Assembly: GCF_023806565.1 (NCBI RefSeq)
Contig: NZ_JAMTDV010000020.1
Location: forward strand, 1-41,513
Source: Accumulibacter sp.
GTDB lineage: Bacteria; Pseudomonadota; Gammaproteobacteria; Burkholderiales; Rhodocyclaceae
DNA length: 41,513 nt
Direction of reading: 5' to 3'
A model generated the notes under the pieces. The model saw only the letters and a program-made list of their open reading frames with translations, was not told where the DNA came from and searched no databases. Below are positions 1 to 8,716 of the stretch, piece by piece. Numbering within the stretch: position 1 is the stretch's first letter; every line of letters starts with the position of its first letter. The position numbers and the translations under genes were made by a program.

Positions 1-205
1 CATCCCAACAACCTGTATGCCCCAAAGTAAGGAAATAAAATCAGCGTTTCCCTAGGAAACTTACGACCCCCGATTACTCGGACGCCGCTTCCCGGTGCTA
101 GAAAGGCGTACGGACAACTCCTTTCACGGGACTTGAACCCGCTGGATATACCGCCGATCACGGCGAACAACCGGTACCCTTTTGATGGACGCCAAGAGGC
201 GAGGA
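1..205. other. Unassigned left-edge DNA
   Basis: No convincing coding region on either strand. Read on the minus strand, bases 142-159 form a 5-bp stem around a TTCAAGT loop, like a tRNA T arm, but I could not find matching acceptor, D or anticodon arms, so I do not call a tRNA. A small hairpin (CGCC/GGCG) lies at 152-166. The stretch ends at the palindrome that begins at 206. It may be the tail of a mobile element continuing beyond the window, but this is a guess. Confidence 0.3.
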
Positions 206-273
206 GCGTTATCCACGGCCGGCCGGTTCGGTCGCTTGCGACGAACCGGAATCCGGCCGGCGGTGGATAACGC
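206..273. repeat. 68-bp imperfect palindrome with DnaA-box-like arms
   Basis: The outer arms GCGTTATCCAC and GTGGATAACGC are exact inverted copies. The inner arms (GGCCGG, CCGGTTCG / CGAACCGG, CCGGCC) continue the pairing around a loop near 231-240. Each outer arm contains TTATCCAC, eight of the nine bases of a DnaA box. There is no T-run on either side, so it is not a normal intrinsic terminator. It abuts the integrase fragment that begins at about 282. It may be a REP/BIME-like unit or a mobile-element end. Confidence 0.75.
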
Positions 274-281
274 GGCGCTGC

Positions 282-407
282 GAACTGATGTTGCCCGAGA
301 GCTTGGCGCCTGACCTGCGCGAACAACTGGCGCGTGCCCGGGCATGGTGGCTGAAGGACCAAGCCGAAGGACGCAGCGGCGTTGCGCTTCCCGACGCTGT
401 GGAGCGG
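282..407 (+). pseudogene. intI: Fragment of integron integrase (IntI1-like)
   Basis: The reading frame through the ATG at 288 encodes about 42 residues, including [17 protein letters not shown] and [17 protein letters not shown]. This is the central part of integron integrases, just before their integrase-specific insertion, and from memory it is nearly identical to class 1 IntI1. Homology stops after ALPDAVER, where IntI1 would continue with a KYPRAG-type segment; here the frame diverges. The N-terminal half, the catalytic C-terminal R-H-R-Y region and any attI site are missing. It is a decayed internal fragment, not a gene. Its left edge is the palindrome and its right edge runs into the mrcA upstream region. 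Classification as IntI is strong; class 1 versus a chromosomal relative needs an alignment. Confidence 0.8.
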
Positions 408-501
408 ACCGTCGCCGGGCCATCAAGGGCCCACATTGTTCGCGAAGGCCGGGTACCGGCACGCGGCCGCGCGCATTCGACGCGTACGCGGGCAAGCCCG
501 A

Positions 502-507
502 TATAAT
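502..507 (+). promoter_or_regulatory. Candidate -10 box for mrcA
   Basis: A perfect TATAAT lies 33 bases upstream of the chosen mrcA start. The only -35-like hexamer nearby is TTCGAC at 476-481, with a 20-base spacer, which is poor. If real, the promoter sits between the integrase debris and the gene. Confidence 0.4.
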
Positions 508-540
508 GGCGGGCATTTGCCCTTTCCGTCGGACGCCCTG

Positions 541-2832
541 TTGCCTACTGCCCTCCGCTGGCTGATCTACCCGTTTGTCGTCCTCCTCGGACTGGCCGCC
601 ATGGTCGTCGCGATGGTGGTCATCGTTCTCAGCCTGACCTATCCGAACCTGCCGTCGCTCGAAATACTGACCGACTATCGGCCGAAGATCCCGCTGCGCG
701 TTTTCACCGCCGACGGCCATCTGCTCGGCGAATTCGGCGAGGAGCGGCGCGCGGTGGTGAGCATCCAGGACGTGCCGGCGATCATGAAGCAGGCCATTCT
801 CGCCGCCGAGGACGAGCGCTTCTATCAGCACGGCGGAATCGACACGCTGGGAGTACTGCGTGCCGTCTACACCAACCTGCTGAGTGGCGGCAAGCGCCAG
901 GGAGCCTCGACGATCACCCAGCAGGTAGCCAAGAACTTCTTCCTCTCGTCCGAGAAAACCTACACGCGCAAACTCTACGAGGCGCTGCTGGCCTTCAAGA
1001 TCGAAAACAACCTCAGCAAGGACCAGATCTTCGAGCTGTACATCAACCAGATCTTTCTCGGGCAGCGCGCCTACGGTTTCGCGGCTGCCGCGCACATTTA
1101 TTTCGGCAAGCCGCTGGCCGATCTGACGATCGCCGAAGCCGCCATGCTCGCCGGTCTGCCGAAAGCGCCCTCCGCCTACAACCCGGTGGTCAACCCGAAG
1201 CGCGCCCGCATCCGCCAGCAGTATGTCCTGCGGCGCATGAACGAGCTCGGATACATCAACGACCAGCAGTACAAGGCGGCACTGGAACAGGCGCTGGTGA
1301 TCCGGCGCGACGTCAATGAAACGCCCATGCACGCCGAGTTCGTCACCGAAATGGCGCGTCAGATGACCGTCGAGCGTTTCCCGGAGGACGCCTATACGCG
1401 CGGACTGCGAGTGTACACGACGATCCTCCGGGACGATCAGGAAGCGGCCTACCAAAGCGTGCGGCGTGGCGTTTTCGACTACGATCGCCGGCACGGTTAC
1501 CGCGGTGCCGAGGCTTACGTTGACCTGGGCGAAATCAACTCGGAACAGGACGAGACGCTCGACGAGCTGTTGGCCGATTTCCCGGATAGCGAAGACCTGC
1601 ATCCGGCGATCGTGCTGCAGGCGGACAGCAAGAAGGTTCGCGCCTACCGTCGCGGCGGCGACATCGTCACCGTCAGCGGCGACGGCCTCAAGTTCGCGGC
1701 CCGCATGATCGACGACAAGGCGCCGCCGAACAAGCGCCTGCGTCGCGGCGCGGTCATTCGCGTGCAGAGCGAAGACAAGAGCAACTGGCGGATCGTGCAG
1801 ATGCCCGAAGTCGAGGCGGCATTCCTCGCCGCAGACCCGCACGACGGCGCGATCCGTGCGCTGGTCGGCGGTTTCGATTTCAACCGCAGCAAGTTCAACC
1901 ACGTGACGCAGGCGTGGCGGCAGCCGGGATCGAGCTTCAAGCCCTTCATCTATTCGGCGGCGCTGGAGAGGGGATTCACCCCGGCATCGGTGATCAACGA
2001 CGAACCGATCAGCTTCCCGGCAACGGTGACCGGCAGCCAGGCGTGGGAGCCGAAGAACTACGACGGCAAGTACGAAGGCCCGATGCGCATGCGAACGGCC
2101 CTCGCCAAGTCCAAGAACATGGTCTCGATCCGCCTGCTGCAGGCGAGCGGAGTGCACTTCGTGCAGGACTACATCACCCGTTTCGGCTTCCAGGCCAGCC
2201 GGCATCCGCCCTACCTGACAATGGCCCTCGGCGCCGGTTCGGTCACGCTGTGGGAGATGGTCACGGCCTACGCCGTCTTTGCCAACGGCGGCTATCGCGT
2301 ACGCCCGTACATCGTGCGCGAAATCCAGGACGAGAAGAAGCAGGTGCTGGCACGTGCCGAGCCGCTCACCGCCGGTGACGAGAGCCTGCGTGCGATCGAT
2401 CCGCGCAACGCTTTCCTGATGGACAGCATGCTGCGCGATGTGACGATCTACGGCACGGCGGCACGCGCTTCGGCGACGCTGAAGCGCAAGGATCTTGCCG
2501 GCAAGACCGGAACCACCAACGAGCACGTCGACGCCTGGTTCTGTGGCTACCAGCAGACGGTCGTCGGCTGCTCGTGGATAGGCTTCGATCAGCCACGCAA
2601 TCTTGGCAACGGCGAGACCGGCGGCACCGCGGCGCTGCCTACGTGGATCGGCTACATGGCGAGAGTGCTGAAGGATGCTCCCGAAGCTTTCCTGCCGACG
2701 CCGGAGGGAATCGTCGCCATCGATTCGCAGACAAGCGGCAAGGGTCCTGCGCAGGAGCTGTTCTACAAGGAGAACGCCCCGAGCGAACTGGAACCGGAAC
2801 CACCGGTGGATAACAGCAAACCCGAGGACTGA
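541..2832 (+). CDS. mrcA: Penicillin-binding protein 1A, bifunctional transglycosylase/transpeptidase
   Basis: Class A PBP that polymerises lipid II glycan strands and cross-links the stem peptides in the periplasm. The protein is about 763 residues. A single N-terminal membrane anchor lies at about 8-35. The GT51 glycosyltransferase domain has the catalytic motif EDERFYQHGG near residue 89. The transpeptidase domain has SSFK (active serine near 464), SKN (near 524) and KTGTT (near 655), so all catalytic motifs are present. I chose the TTG at 541 because it gives the usual short cytoplasmic tail (LPTALRWLIYP) before the anchor. Longer readings run back into the integrase debris, and the first internal ATG would cut the anchor. 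The Shine-Dalgarno is weak. The acidic, proline-rich C-terminus is variable in the family. No gene overlaps it on the same strand, so it appears monocistronic. Confidence 0.93.
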   Translation: MPTALRWLIYPFVVLLGLAAMVVAMVVIVLSLTYPNLPSLEILTDYRPKIPLRVFTADGHLLGEFGEERRAVVSIQDVPAIMKQAILAAEDERFYQHGGIDTLGVLRAVYTNLLSGGKRQGASTITQQVAKNFFLSSEKTYTRKLYEALLAFKIENNLSKDQIFELYINQIFLGQRAYGFAAAAHIYFGKPLADLTIAEAAMLAGLPKAPSAYNPVVNPKRARIRQQYVLRRMNELGYINDQQYKAALEQALVIRRDVNETPMHAEFVTEMARQMTVERFPEDAYTRGLRVYTTILRDDQEAAYQSVRRGVFDYDRRHGYRGAEAYVDLGEINSEQDETLDELLADFPDSEDLHPAIVLQADSKKVRAYRRGGDIVTVSGDGLKFAARMIDDKAPPNKRLRRGAVIRVQSEDKSNWRIVQMPEVEAAFLAADPHDGAIRALVGGFDFNRSKFNHVTQAWRQPGSSFKPFIYSAALERGFTPASVINDEPISFPATVTGSQAWEPKNYDGKYEGPMRMRTALAKSKNMVSIRLLQASGVHFVQDYITRFGFQASRHPPYLTMALGAGSVTLWEMVTAYAVFANGGYRVRPYIVREIQDEKKQVLARAEPLTAGDESLRAIDPRNAFLMDSMLRDVTIYGTAARASATLKRKDLAGKTGTTNEHVDAWFCGYQQTVVGCSWIGFDQPRNLGNGETGGTAALPTWIGYMARVLKDAPEAFLPTPEGIVAIDSQTSGKGPAQELFYKENAPSELEPEPPVDNSKPED

Positions 2833-3051
2833 GCTGCAGGCGGCGTATGACCCGGCGCGGCAGACCGGAATGACCGCGGGTGTGCACTAGTTCCTTTTCC
2901 CGGCAGCACGGAATCGACGACACTGCCTCCATAGGTCAGTCGCCCTTTGACCTTCCGCCTTGACGTGAGCAGCGGGCGCCAAGACGGCTTCGAGCCGCTG
3001 GGAATCTGGCCCGTCTGTCGGTTGCCGGAGGCGGGCAACATGGAGGTCGAA

Positions 3052-3252
3052 ATGAAAGTGATGATGGCTGTGGAAGGCGACGATTGCGCACTGTTGATCG
3101 AGCCGGAGGATGCCGAGGGCCGCGCTCTGCTGGCGGCCTTGGGTGTCCGTGGAGATTTCCGCAAGACCCTGGCAAGCTCGAAGGGAACGGCGGAAGTGAC
3201 TGCGACCCCGGTCGCTGCCGTCTGCGCGGAGCTTGCCCCCGAAGTCGGCTGA
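3052..3252 (+). CDS. Small conserved-looking hypothetical protein, 66 aa
   Basis: The ATG at 3052 follows a good ribosome site (GGAGGT at 3042-3047). The product starts MKVMMAVEGDDCALLIEPEDAEG and continues with a short mixed helical region and no signal peptide or membrane segment. GC-skewed third positions match the neighbouring genes. It lies alone between mrcA and msbA, transcribed in the same direction. I do not recognise the family. An in-frame extension back to 2947 adds residues without a ribosome site and is not preferred. It could be a chance frame, but the strong Shine-Dalgarno argues for translation. Confidence 0.55.
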   Translation: MKVMMAVEGDDCALLIEPEDAEGRALLAALGVRGDFRKTLASSKGTAEVTATPVAAVCAELAPEVG

Positions 3253-3391
3253 AAGACGCTCGGGAGCTTGCGCCCGGCTGGCGGATCGCTCGCTCCGGCG
3301 CGGCCTGCCCGCGGGCGATGTTGTCGTCGGTGTGCCACTGCCGGGGCCGCTCGCAGCGCTCGCTGCGGCAGAAAGGGTGGAGGGGGGCGCG

Positions 3392-3400
3392 TGTTACACT
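3392..3400 (+). promoter_or_regulatory. Candidate extended -10 promoter for msbA
   Basis: TGTTACACT (TGn followed by TACACT) lies 33 bases upstream of the msbA start. No clear -35 box is visible, as is usual for extended -10 promoters. Confidence 0.35.
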
Positions 3401-3433
3401 CCGCGCCTTGAGAATTTCCGGTAGCGCCGACGA

Positions 3434-5248
3434 ATGCCTCCTGCGACCACTCGTCCCGTCTCCTCGCTGCGCATCTATTTCCGGCTGCTCGGCTATCTGC
3501 GCCCTTTCGTCGGCCTCTTCCTGATCAGCCTGCTTGGTTATCTGATTTTCGCCTCGTCGCCGCCAATGCTGGCGGCCATCCTGAAATACTTCGTCGATGG
3601 ACTGAACGCGCCGCGCGGCGCGATGCCACTGCCGCTTCCGCTGCTCGGGCAGGTCGACATGATCTATGGCGTGCCGCTGTTGCTGGTGCTGGTCGTCACC
3701 TGGCAAGGGATAGGATCGTATCTCGGCTTCTACTATCTGACACGGGTTTCGCTCGGACTGATCGACGACTTGCGGCGCGCGCTCTTCGACAGTCTGCTGT
3801 GCATGCCGAATGCCTACTTCGATCAGCGCAATTCGGGGCACCTGATCTCGCGCATCACCTACGACGTGACGATGGTGACGGGCGCTGCGACCGAGGCGAT
3901 CAAGGTCGTGCTCCGGGAAGGGATGACCGTGATCTTCCTCTTCGGTTATCTGCTCTGGATGAACTGGAAGCTGACGATGGTGATGGTCGCGGTTCTCCCG
4001 ATCATCGGCGTGATGGTAAGCCACGCCAGCCGGAAGTTCCGCCGACAGAGCCGCAAGATTCAGGCCGCGATGGGCGACCTCACGCACGTCGCATCGGAGA
4101 CCATCCAGGGCTACCGGGTCGTACGCAGCTTCGGCGGCGAGGACTACGAATCGGCGCGCTATCGCGCGGCGAGTGCCGACAACACGGCCAAACAGTTGCG
4201 CATGGTGAAGACCGTCGCCAGCTACACGCCGGCCCTCCAGCTCGTCACCTTCGCCACGATGGCAGCGCTGCTGACGCTGGTGCTGCTGCTGCGCGGAGAT
4301 TCCTCGGCCGGCGATCTGGTCGCCTACATTACCGCGGCTGGCATGCTGCCGAAACCGATTCGCCAGATCTCCGAGGTCAGCGCGACGATCCAGAAAGGAC
4401 TGGCGGGGGCCGAGAGCATCTTCGCCCAGCTCGACGAAGAGCCCGAACCCGACCGCGGCACTGTCGAGAAGGAGCGTGTCAGCGGCCTCCTGGAAGTGAT
4501 TGACCTCTCCTTCGTCTATCCCGGCAGCACCCAGCGCGTGCTCGACCACGTCAGCTTCTCGATCGAACCCGGACAGATGGTGGCGCTGGTCGGACGCTCG
4601 GGAAGCGGCAAGTCGACGCTGGCAAGCCTGATCCCGCGCTTCTACAACCACGACTCGGGCCAGATTCTGATCGACGGAGTGGACGTCGAAGACTACAGGC
4701 TGCGCAACCTGCGCCGGCATATCGCGCTGGTCACACAACAGGTCGTCCTCTTCAACGACACGGTCACGCGCAACATCGCCTACGGCGATCTCGCCAGCGC
4801 GCCGCGGGCGGCGATCGAGAAAGCGGCCGAAGCGGCTTTTGCCCGCGAATTCATCGATCGGCTGCCGAATGGCTTCGACACGCTGATCGGCGAGAACGGC
4901 GTGATGTTGTCTGGCGGGCAACGCCAGCGGCTGGCGATCGCCCGCGCCTTGCTCAAGGATGCACCGATCCTGATTCTCGATGAGGCGACTTCGGCGCTCG
5001 ATACCGAATCGGAGCGCCACATCCAGAATGCGCTCGACCAGGTGATGGCCGGCAGGACGACGCTGGTCATCGCGCACCGCCTGTCGACCATCGAAAGAGC
5101 CGACTTGATCCTGGTGATGGAACACGGGCGGATCGTCGAGCGGGGCAGTCACGCCGATCTGCTCGCCGCCAACGGGCACTACACGCGCCTGCACGCCATG
5201 CAGTTCAACGAGGAAGCGGCGAAGGAAGCGGCGAACGAAGTCGCCTGA
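3434..5248 (+). CDS. msbA: Lipid A export ABC transporter MsbA (permease plus ATPase)
   Basis: Flips lipid A-core across the inner membrane for LPS assembly. The 604-residue protein has the half-transporter layout: six transmembrane segments in residues about 15-310, then one ATPase domain. The ATPase has Walker A GRSGSGKST near 386, signature LSGGQRQRL near 492, Walker B ILILDEATSALD near 512 and the H-loop histidine in IAHRLST. Length and order match MsbA. The ATG at 3434 opens the frame directly downstream of the candidate promoter. The stop lies only 18 bases from the end of the convergent LPS kinase gene, and the opposing operon makes LPS core. That context supports MsbA over a generic multidrug exporter of the same fold. 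Confidence 0.92.
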   Translation: MPPATTRPVSSLRIYFRLLGYLRPFVGLFLISLLGYLIFASSPPMLAAILKYFVDGLNAPRGAMPLPLPLLGQVDMIYGVPLLLVLVVTWQGIGSYLGFYYLTRVSLGLIDDLRRALFDSLLCMPNAYFDQRNSGHLISRITYDVTMVTGAATEAIKVVLREGMTVIFLFGYLLWMNWKLTMVMVAVLPIIGVMVSHASRKFRRQSRKIQAAMGDLTHVASETIQGYRVVRSFGGEDYESARYRAASADNTAKQLRMVKTVASYTPALQLVTFATMAALLTLVLLLRGDSSAGDLVAYITAAGMLPKPIRQISEVSATIQKGLAGAESIFAQLDEEPEPDRGTVEKERVSGLLEVIDLSFVYPGSTQRVLDHVSFSIEPGQMVALVGRSGSGKSTLASLIPRFYNHDSGQILIDGVDVEDYRLRNLRRHIALVTQQVVLFNDTVTRNIAYGDLASAPRAAIEKAAEAAFAREFIDRLPNGFDTLIGENGVMLSGGQRQRLAIARALLKDAPILILDEATSALDTESERHIQNALDQVMAGRTTLVIAHRLSTIERADLILVMEHGRIVERGSHADLLAANGHYTRLHAMQFNEEAAKEAANEVA

Positions 5249-5266
5249 ACGAGAGCCTCGCGGACT

Positions 5267-6748
5267 TCAGGCCGCCGGCAGGCGATCGTCCAACCAGCGA
5301 TGGAGCGCCGACCCCGGCGACCAGTTGCGCAACAGGCGCGCACGGTCGCGCCGCCAGGCGCGCGCATGCGCGGCAGCCGTGCGATGCTGGACGACCGCGT
5401 CAAGATCGATGAGCAGCACACGGTTATCGTGCCACAGCAGATTCGTCGCCTTGAGGTCGCCATGACTGATGCGCTGTTGGCACAGGGACTCGAACAGGTC
5501 GAGAATCGCCCGCGCCTCTGCGGAAGGCGGCGCGCAGTCCGGAGACAGGTGCGTCAGCAGGTTCGGCCCCCGGCAGTACTCGCAGATCAGCCAGGCGCGG
5601 CGGCGCAATGGTCCGGCGCGTTCCTCGATCAGGGCGAGCGGCGCCGGCGTCGAAATGCCGAGAAACTGCAGGCGCTGCCCTTCCCGCCACGAGTGCCAGG
5701 CCCTGCTCGGACGCCACAGACGGCCCAGCGCATGGCGCAGGCTCTTGAGGTTGTAGCGCTTGATCACCAGTTCGCGGCGGTCGACCAGCACGCGGGCAAC
5801 AGTACAGGTCGCACCGTCCTTGAGCAGCTCGCCGCCGTCGATCACAGCATCCGGCGAAGCGAGCACGACCGCCAGCGCCGCGGCCTCCTGACGCAGTACG
5901 GCGCGAAAACAGGTGGTGCTCTGCTCGACCGCGAACAGGGTGCAGTCGCGAACGGTCTTGGCGAGATAGTCGCGCAGGCGCCAGGCCCGGAAGCGAGCGA
6001 TTTCCTCGCGTAGCCCGGCGAGTTCGCTCTCATCGGCGCCCGCCGCTGCGGCATACGCCGGCAGCAGCTCGCTCAGCCGGTCATCCCAGGCCGGCGGCAA
6101 CTGCGCCAGCAGCATGGCCAGATTGGCACGAGCGCGCGCTGCCGGCAACGAACGCCGAGCGCTGACCTGCTGCACGGCATCGCCGTCGACGACCCACAAG
6201 TGACCGGCGTGGCACAGGAAATTGCCCAGATGCGGGTCTTCGTGCACCAGACCGGCGGCGTGCAGGCGCCCGTAAGCGGCCAGCAGCGGCACCAGGAGGG
6301 ACAGTGCTTCACGCTCGTCCGCTGACCGCCCGGCGACCCGCGCCCACGCCTCGGCCAGACTCTCGACCGGTTCGAGAAAGGTGGTGAGCAGCGCGTAACC
6401 ACCGCCAGCGATCGTCTTCGCGGCGATCAAGGCCGGGGTCGGAATGCCGGCCCGGGCGAGTGCATCGAGACCCGCTCGTTCCTGTTGCCAGCGCTTCCCG
6501 CCATGGCGATCGATGAACAGCTTGGCGAGCACGCGGCTGTCGTCGAGTTCCGCCTCGCCGACCAGCCGCTTGCCCGGCAGCACGCGCAACAGGCGGCGCA
6601 TCGTCAGTTCGCGGCCGTCGTCCAGCGCGATGCGGAAAGGCAATTGCGGAGCGCGTCCGGCTGCCCGCAGGGCGCCGACCCCGGTCAGTGCGGGCTGGCT
6701 CACCGGCATTCGATCGGGCAAGCGTACCCCCACCCCATCAGCGCGCAT
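5267..6748 (-). CDS. Two-domain LPS-kinase-like protein (InaA/Kdo-kinase superfamily)
   Basis: About 493 residues containing two kinase-like domains in one chain. The first has the catalytic-loop variant VHEDPHLGNF and metal-binding VVDGD. The second has canonical HGDLKATNLLW and LIDLDA. Each half has an upstream lysine candidate (VLAKLFI; LVIKRYN). The superfamily phosphorylates sugars of the LPS inner core (Kdo or heptose) or belongs to the related lipopolysaccharide-kinase fold. It is the last gene of the minus-strand LPS operon and overlaps the end of waaP by 11 bases if the ATG at 6748 is used. An alternative ATG at 6709 gives 480 residues, and neither has a clear Shine-Dalgarno. The substrate is not readable from sequence. 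Both domains keep their acidic and asparagine residues, so neither is obviously dead. Confidence 0.8.
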   Translation of the reverse strand: MRADGVGVRLPDRMPVSQPALTGVGALRAAGRAPQLPFRIALDDGRELTMRRLLRVLPGKRLVGEAELDDSRVLAKLFIDRHGGKRWQQERAGLDALARAGIPTPALIAAKTIAGGGYALLTTFLEPVESLAEAWARVAGRSADEREALSLLVPLLAAYGRLHAAGLVHEDPHLGNFLCHAGHLWVVDGDAVQQVSARRSLPAARARANLAMLLAQLPPAWDDRLSELLPAYAAAAGADESELAGLREEIARFRAWRLRDYLAKTVRDCTLFAVEQSTTCFRAVLRQEAAALAVVLASPDAVIDGGELLKDGATCTVARVLVDRRELVIKRYNLKSLRHALGRLWRPSRAWHSWREGQRLQFLGISTPAPLALIEERAGPLRRRAWLICEYCRGPNLLTHLSPDCAPPSAEARAILDLFESLCQQRISHGDLKATNLLWHDNRVLLIDLDAVVQHRTAAAHARAWRRDRARLLRNWSPGSALHRWLDDRLPAA

Positions 6749-7562
6749 CCCGGTTGGCGAACTTGCGGACATATCGCTCCTGCAGGCGCGGCACCGCCCG
6801 CGCCAAACGGGCGAGCAGCGGCGCCTCGTCCCGCAGGATCGAGCGCAGCGGGCGGGTGAAATACACTGCCAGAAAGCGCAGCAGGTCACGCTGCGTCAGA
6901 CCGATGCCGAGCGCGGAAAAATGGAGCGCGGCGAGATCCTTGTCGCGCCAGCGGGCAGGCGTGCGGGCACGGACCTGGGCGCGATGCAGATCGATCAGCG
7001 ACAGCCGGAGCCGGGCTGCCGTCGGCGTCGGATCGAGATGGAGAAGAAAGTGGCAGAGGTAGAAGTCACGGTGGTTGACACCGCCCGAGTGCAATTTGCG
7101 CGCCATCTCGGCGACGCGACGGATGAGCGCGCGCTTCAGGCGAACGGGCGGCGGCGTCTTCGCCCAGTCGCGGCAAAAATCTTCGAGGCTGATGGTCGGC
7201 GCCAGTTCTTCGGTAATCAGGAACGAACGCTGCCGCGCCGGGTTTTCGCCGCGCTGGCCAAAGGCGACAGCGCGCATGGTGTCGACACCGAGTTCGCCGA
7301 GGCGACGGATTGCTCGCCACTCGTTCTCGGCGCCGAGAACCGGCAGGCGCAGCGTGAGCAGATTCTTGGCGATTTCCGCCCAGCCAACGCCGCGATGAAT
7401 CTTCACGAAATAGCCCTTTCCCGCCACTTCGGTGCGCAGGGTACGCCGCCCCTCGAGTTCACGGAAGATCTTGCCCTGGAGAGACTCGACCGCGACGAAG
7501 GGATCGCTTCCGGCCCACAGCGAGCGAAACGGTTCTTCGAGAAAGCCTTCGGGAGCGCTCAC
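6738..7562 (-). CDS. waaP: LPS core heptose(I) kinase, RfaP/WaaP type
   Basis: Phosphorylates the first heptose of the LPS inner core, which stabilises the outer membrane by cation bridging. The product is 274 residues. It opens with the typical EEPFRSLWAGSDPF stretch, then ELEGRRTLR, the phosphate-binding region and lysine GKGYFVKIHRG, the catalytic loop GVNHRDFYLCHFLLH and metal-binding SLIDLHRAQ. All match the RfaP family. The start is GTG at 7562, because it overlaps the stop of waaG as GTGA, a 4-base coupling overlap. The next gene overlaps its 3' end. The order glycosyltransferase, kinase, kinase supports an inner-core role. Confidence 0.92.
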   Translation of the reverse strand: MSAPEGFLEEPFRSLWAGSDPFVAVESLQGKIFRELEGRRTLRTEVAGKGYFVKIHRGVGWAEIAKNLLTLRLPVLGAENEWRAIRRLGELGVDTMRAVAFGQRGENPARQRSFLITEELAPTISLEDFCRDWAKTPPPVRLKRALIRRVAEMARKLHSGGVNHRDFYLCHFLLHLDPTPTAARLRLSLIDLHRAQVRARTPARWRDKDLAALHFSALGIGLTQRDLLRFLAVYFTRPLRSILRDEAPLLARLARAVPRLQERYVRKFANRDAR

Positions 7563-8683
7563 CGGCAACCCTTCACGATCACGTCGGCGGCACGTTCGGC
7601 GTTGCCGTAGATGTCGGCGTGCCGGGCGTAGGCCAGGCCATTGGCTTGCCAGCGCAAGCGCGCCTCGTCGTCGGCAAGCATTCGCGCCAGTGCCTGGTCG
7701 AGGTCCGCCTGTGAAAAAGGCTCGGGAACGACCAGACCCGCGTCGGCTTCGCCGATGTAATGCGCGTAGCCACAAACGGCGGTGGTCAGCACCGGCAGGC
7801 CGGCGACGACAGCTTCGAGGAGGACCGTACCAGTGTTCTCGCTGTACGCGGGATGCACCAGCAGGTCGGCGCCGAGCAGAAAGCGCGGGATGTCGCCACG
7901 TCCCGGCAGGATGCGCACGCGATCGGCGAGCGCCAGGGCTCGCGCCTGCACCTGGAAAGGCTTCGGATCGTCGTCACCGATGGCAAACAGCCGGCAGCGC
8001 TCGCGCAAGGCCGGGGGCAGCGCGGCCAGCGCCCGCAGGCTGCGATCGAGCCCCTTGGTCTTGAAACCGGATCCGAGCTGCAGCAGCAGCAGGTCGTTCG
8101 CCGCGAGCCCGAACTCGCGGCGAAACGCGGCCCGGATGGCCGGCGCGTCGACCGGCGCCCGCCGATCGGGCGAGATACCCGGTGGCAGCAGGTGGAAGCG
8201 ATCATCCGGCGTGCCGTAATAGCGTTGAAACAGCGGCTTCTGCACAGGCGAGAGCAGCAGGATCTCGGTCCGGCTGTTCACCCCGAATACCGCCAGCTCA
8301 TACTCGGAAAAATGGCGGTAGCGTGCCGACAGGCGGTACCAGCGGCTGCGCAGCGTGCGAGCCTTGTCTTCGTAGCAGGGGTCCGCGGCAAAATAGACGT
8401 CGAGGCCGGGCATCTTGTTGAATCCGACGACACGCTCGACCGGATGTCCGGCGAGATGATCCGCGACCCATCGGGAGAACTTCGCGTAGCGGACGTGATT
8501 GCTCAGCGCGCGAACCGGCACCCGCAGCAGTTCGAAGCCCTCGGGAACCTCGCCGCGCCATTCCAGCGTGTATACCCGCACGGCGTGGCCACGCGCCTGA
8601 CAAGCCAGCGCAATGCGCAGGAAATCCCGCTGCAGGCCGCCGAAGGGAAAATACTTGTACAGACAGAAGGCGATGTGCATCAT
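7559..8683 (-). CDS. waaG: LPS core glycosyltransferase, RfaG/WaaG-like (GT4)
   Basis: Predicted to transfer the first hexose (glucose in enterics) from a UDP-sugar onto heptose II of the LPS inner core at the cytoplasmic membrane face. The product is 374 residues. The N-terminal Rossmann half contains YKYFPFGGLQRDFLR, the usual WaaG opening. The C-terminal GT4 half has the conserved HPAYSENTGTVLLEAVVAGLP region with the nucleotide-sugar-binding E-x7-E. Starts at ATG 8683 or 8680 both fit, and GGCGGG sits just upstream. It follows the ArnT-like gene by 33 bases and is translationally coupled to waaP. The exact sugar donor is inference from the family. Confidence 0.9.
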   Translation of the reverse strand: MMHIAFCLYKYFPFGGLQRDFLRIALACQARGHAVRVYTLEWRGEVPEGFELLRVPVRALSNHVRYAKFSRWVADHLAGHPVERVVGFNKMPGLDVYFAADPCYEDKARTLRSRWYRLSARYRHFSEYELAVFGVNSRTEILLLSPVQKPLFQRYYGTPDDRFHLLPPGISPDRRAPVDAPAIRAAFRREFGLAANDLLLLQLGSGFKTKGLDRSLRALAALPPALRERCRLFAIGDDDPKPFQVQARALALADRVRILPGRGDIPRFLLGADLLVHPAYSENTGTVLLEAVVAGLPVLTTAVCGYAHYIGEADAGLVVPEPFSQADLDQALARMLADDEARLRWQANGLAYARHADIYGNAERAADVIVKGCR

Positions 8684-8716
8684 TGCCCGCCGCCACCGGC
8701 AACGGCGGGCCGCCGT

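Noticed and set aside
142-159. tRNA T-arm-like hairpin (minus strand)
   Set aside because: No acceptor, anticodon or D arm could be assembled around it.
124-2526. Long minus-strand open frame (800 codons) over mrcA
   Set aside because: Antisense shadow of a clear PBP1A gene in high-GC DNA; composition is Arg/His/Gln-rich with no domain.
2936-5194. Long minus-strand open frame (752 codons) over msbA
   Set aside because: Shadow of msbA; low-complexity His/Gln/Arg content, no ribosome site or known motif.
8684-8716. Hairpin between the ArnT-like gene and waaG as a terminator
   Set aside because: CCCGCCG/CGGCGGG dyad has no T-run; genes are probably co-transcribed.
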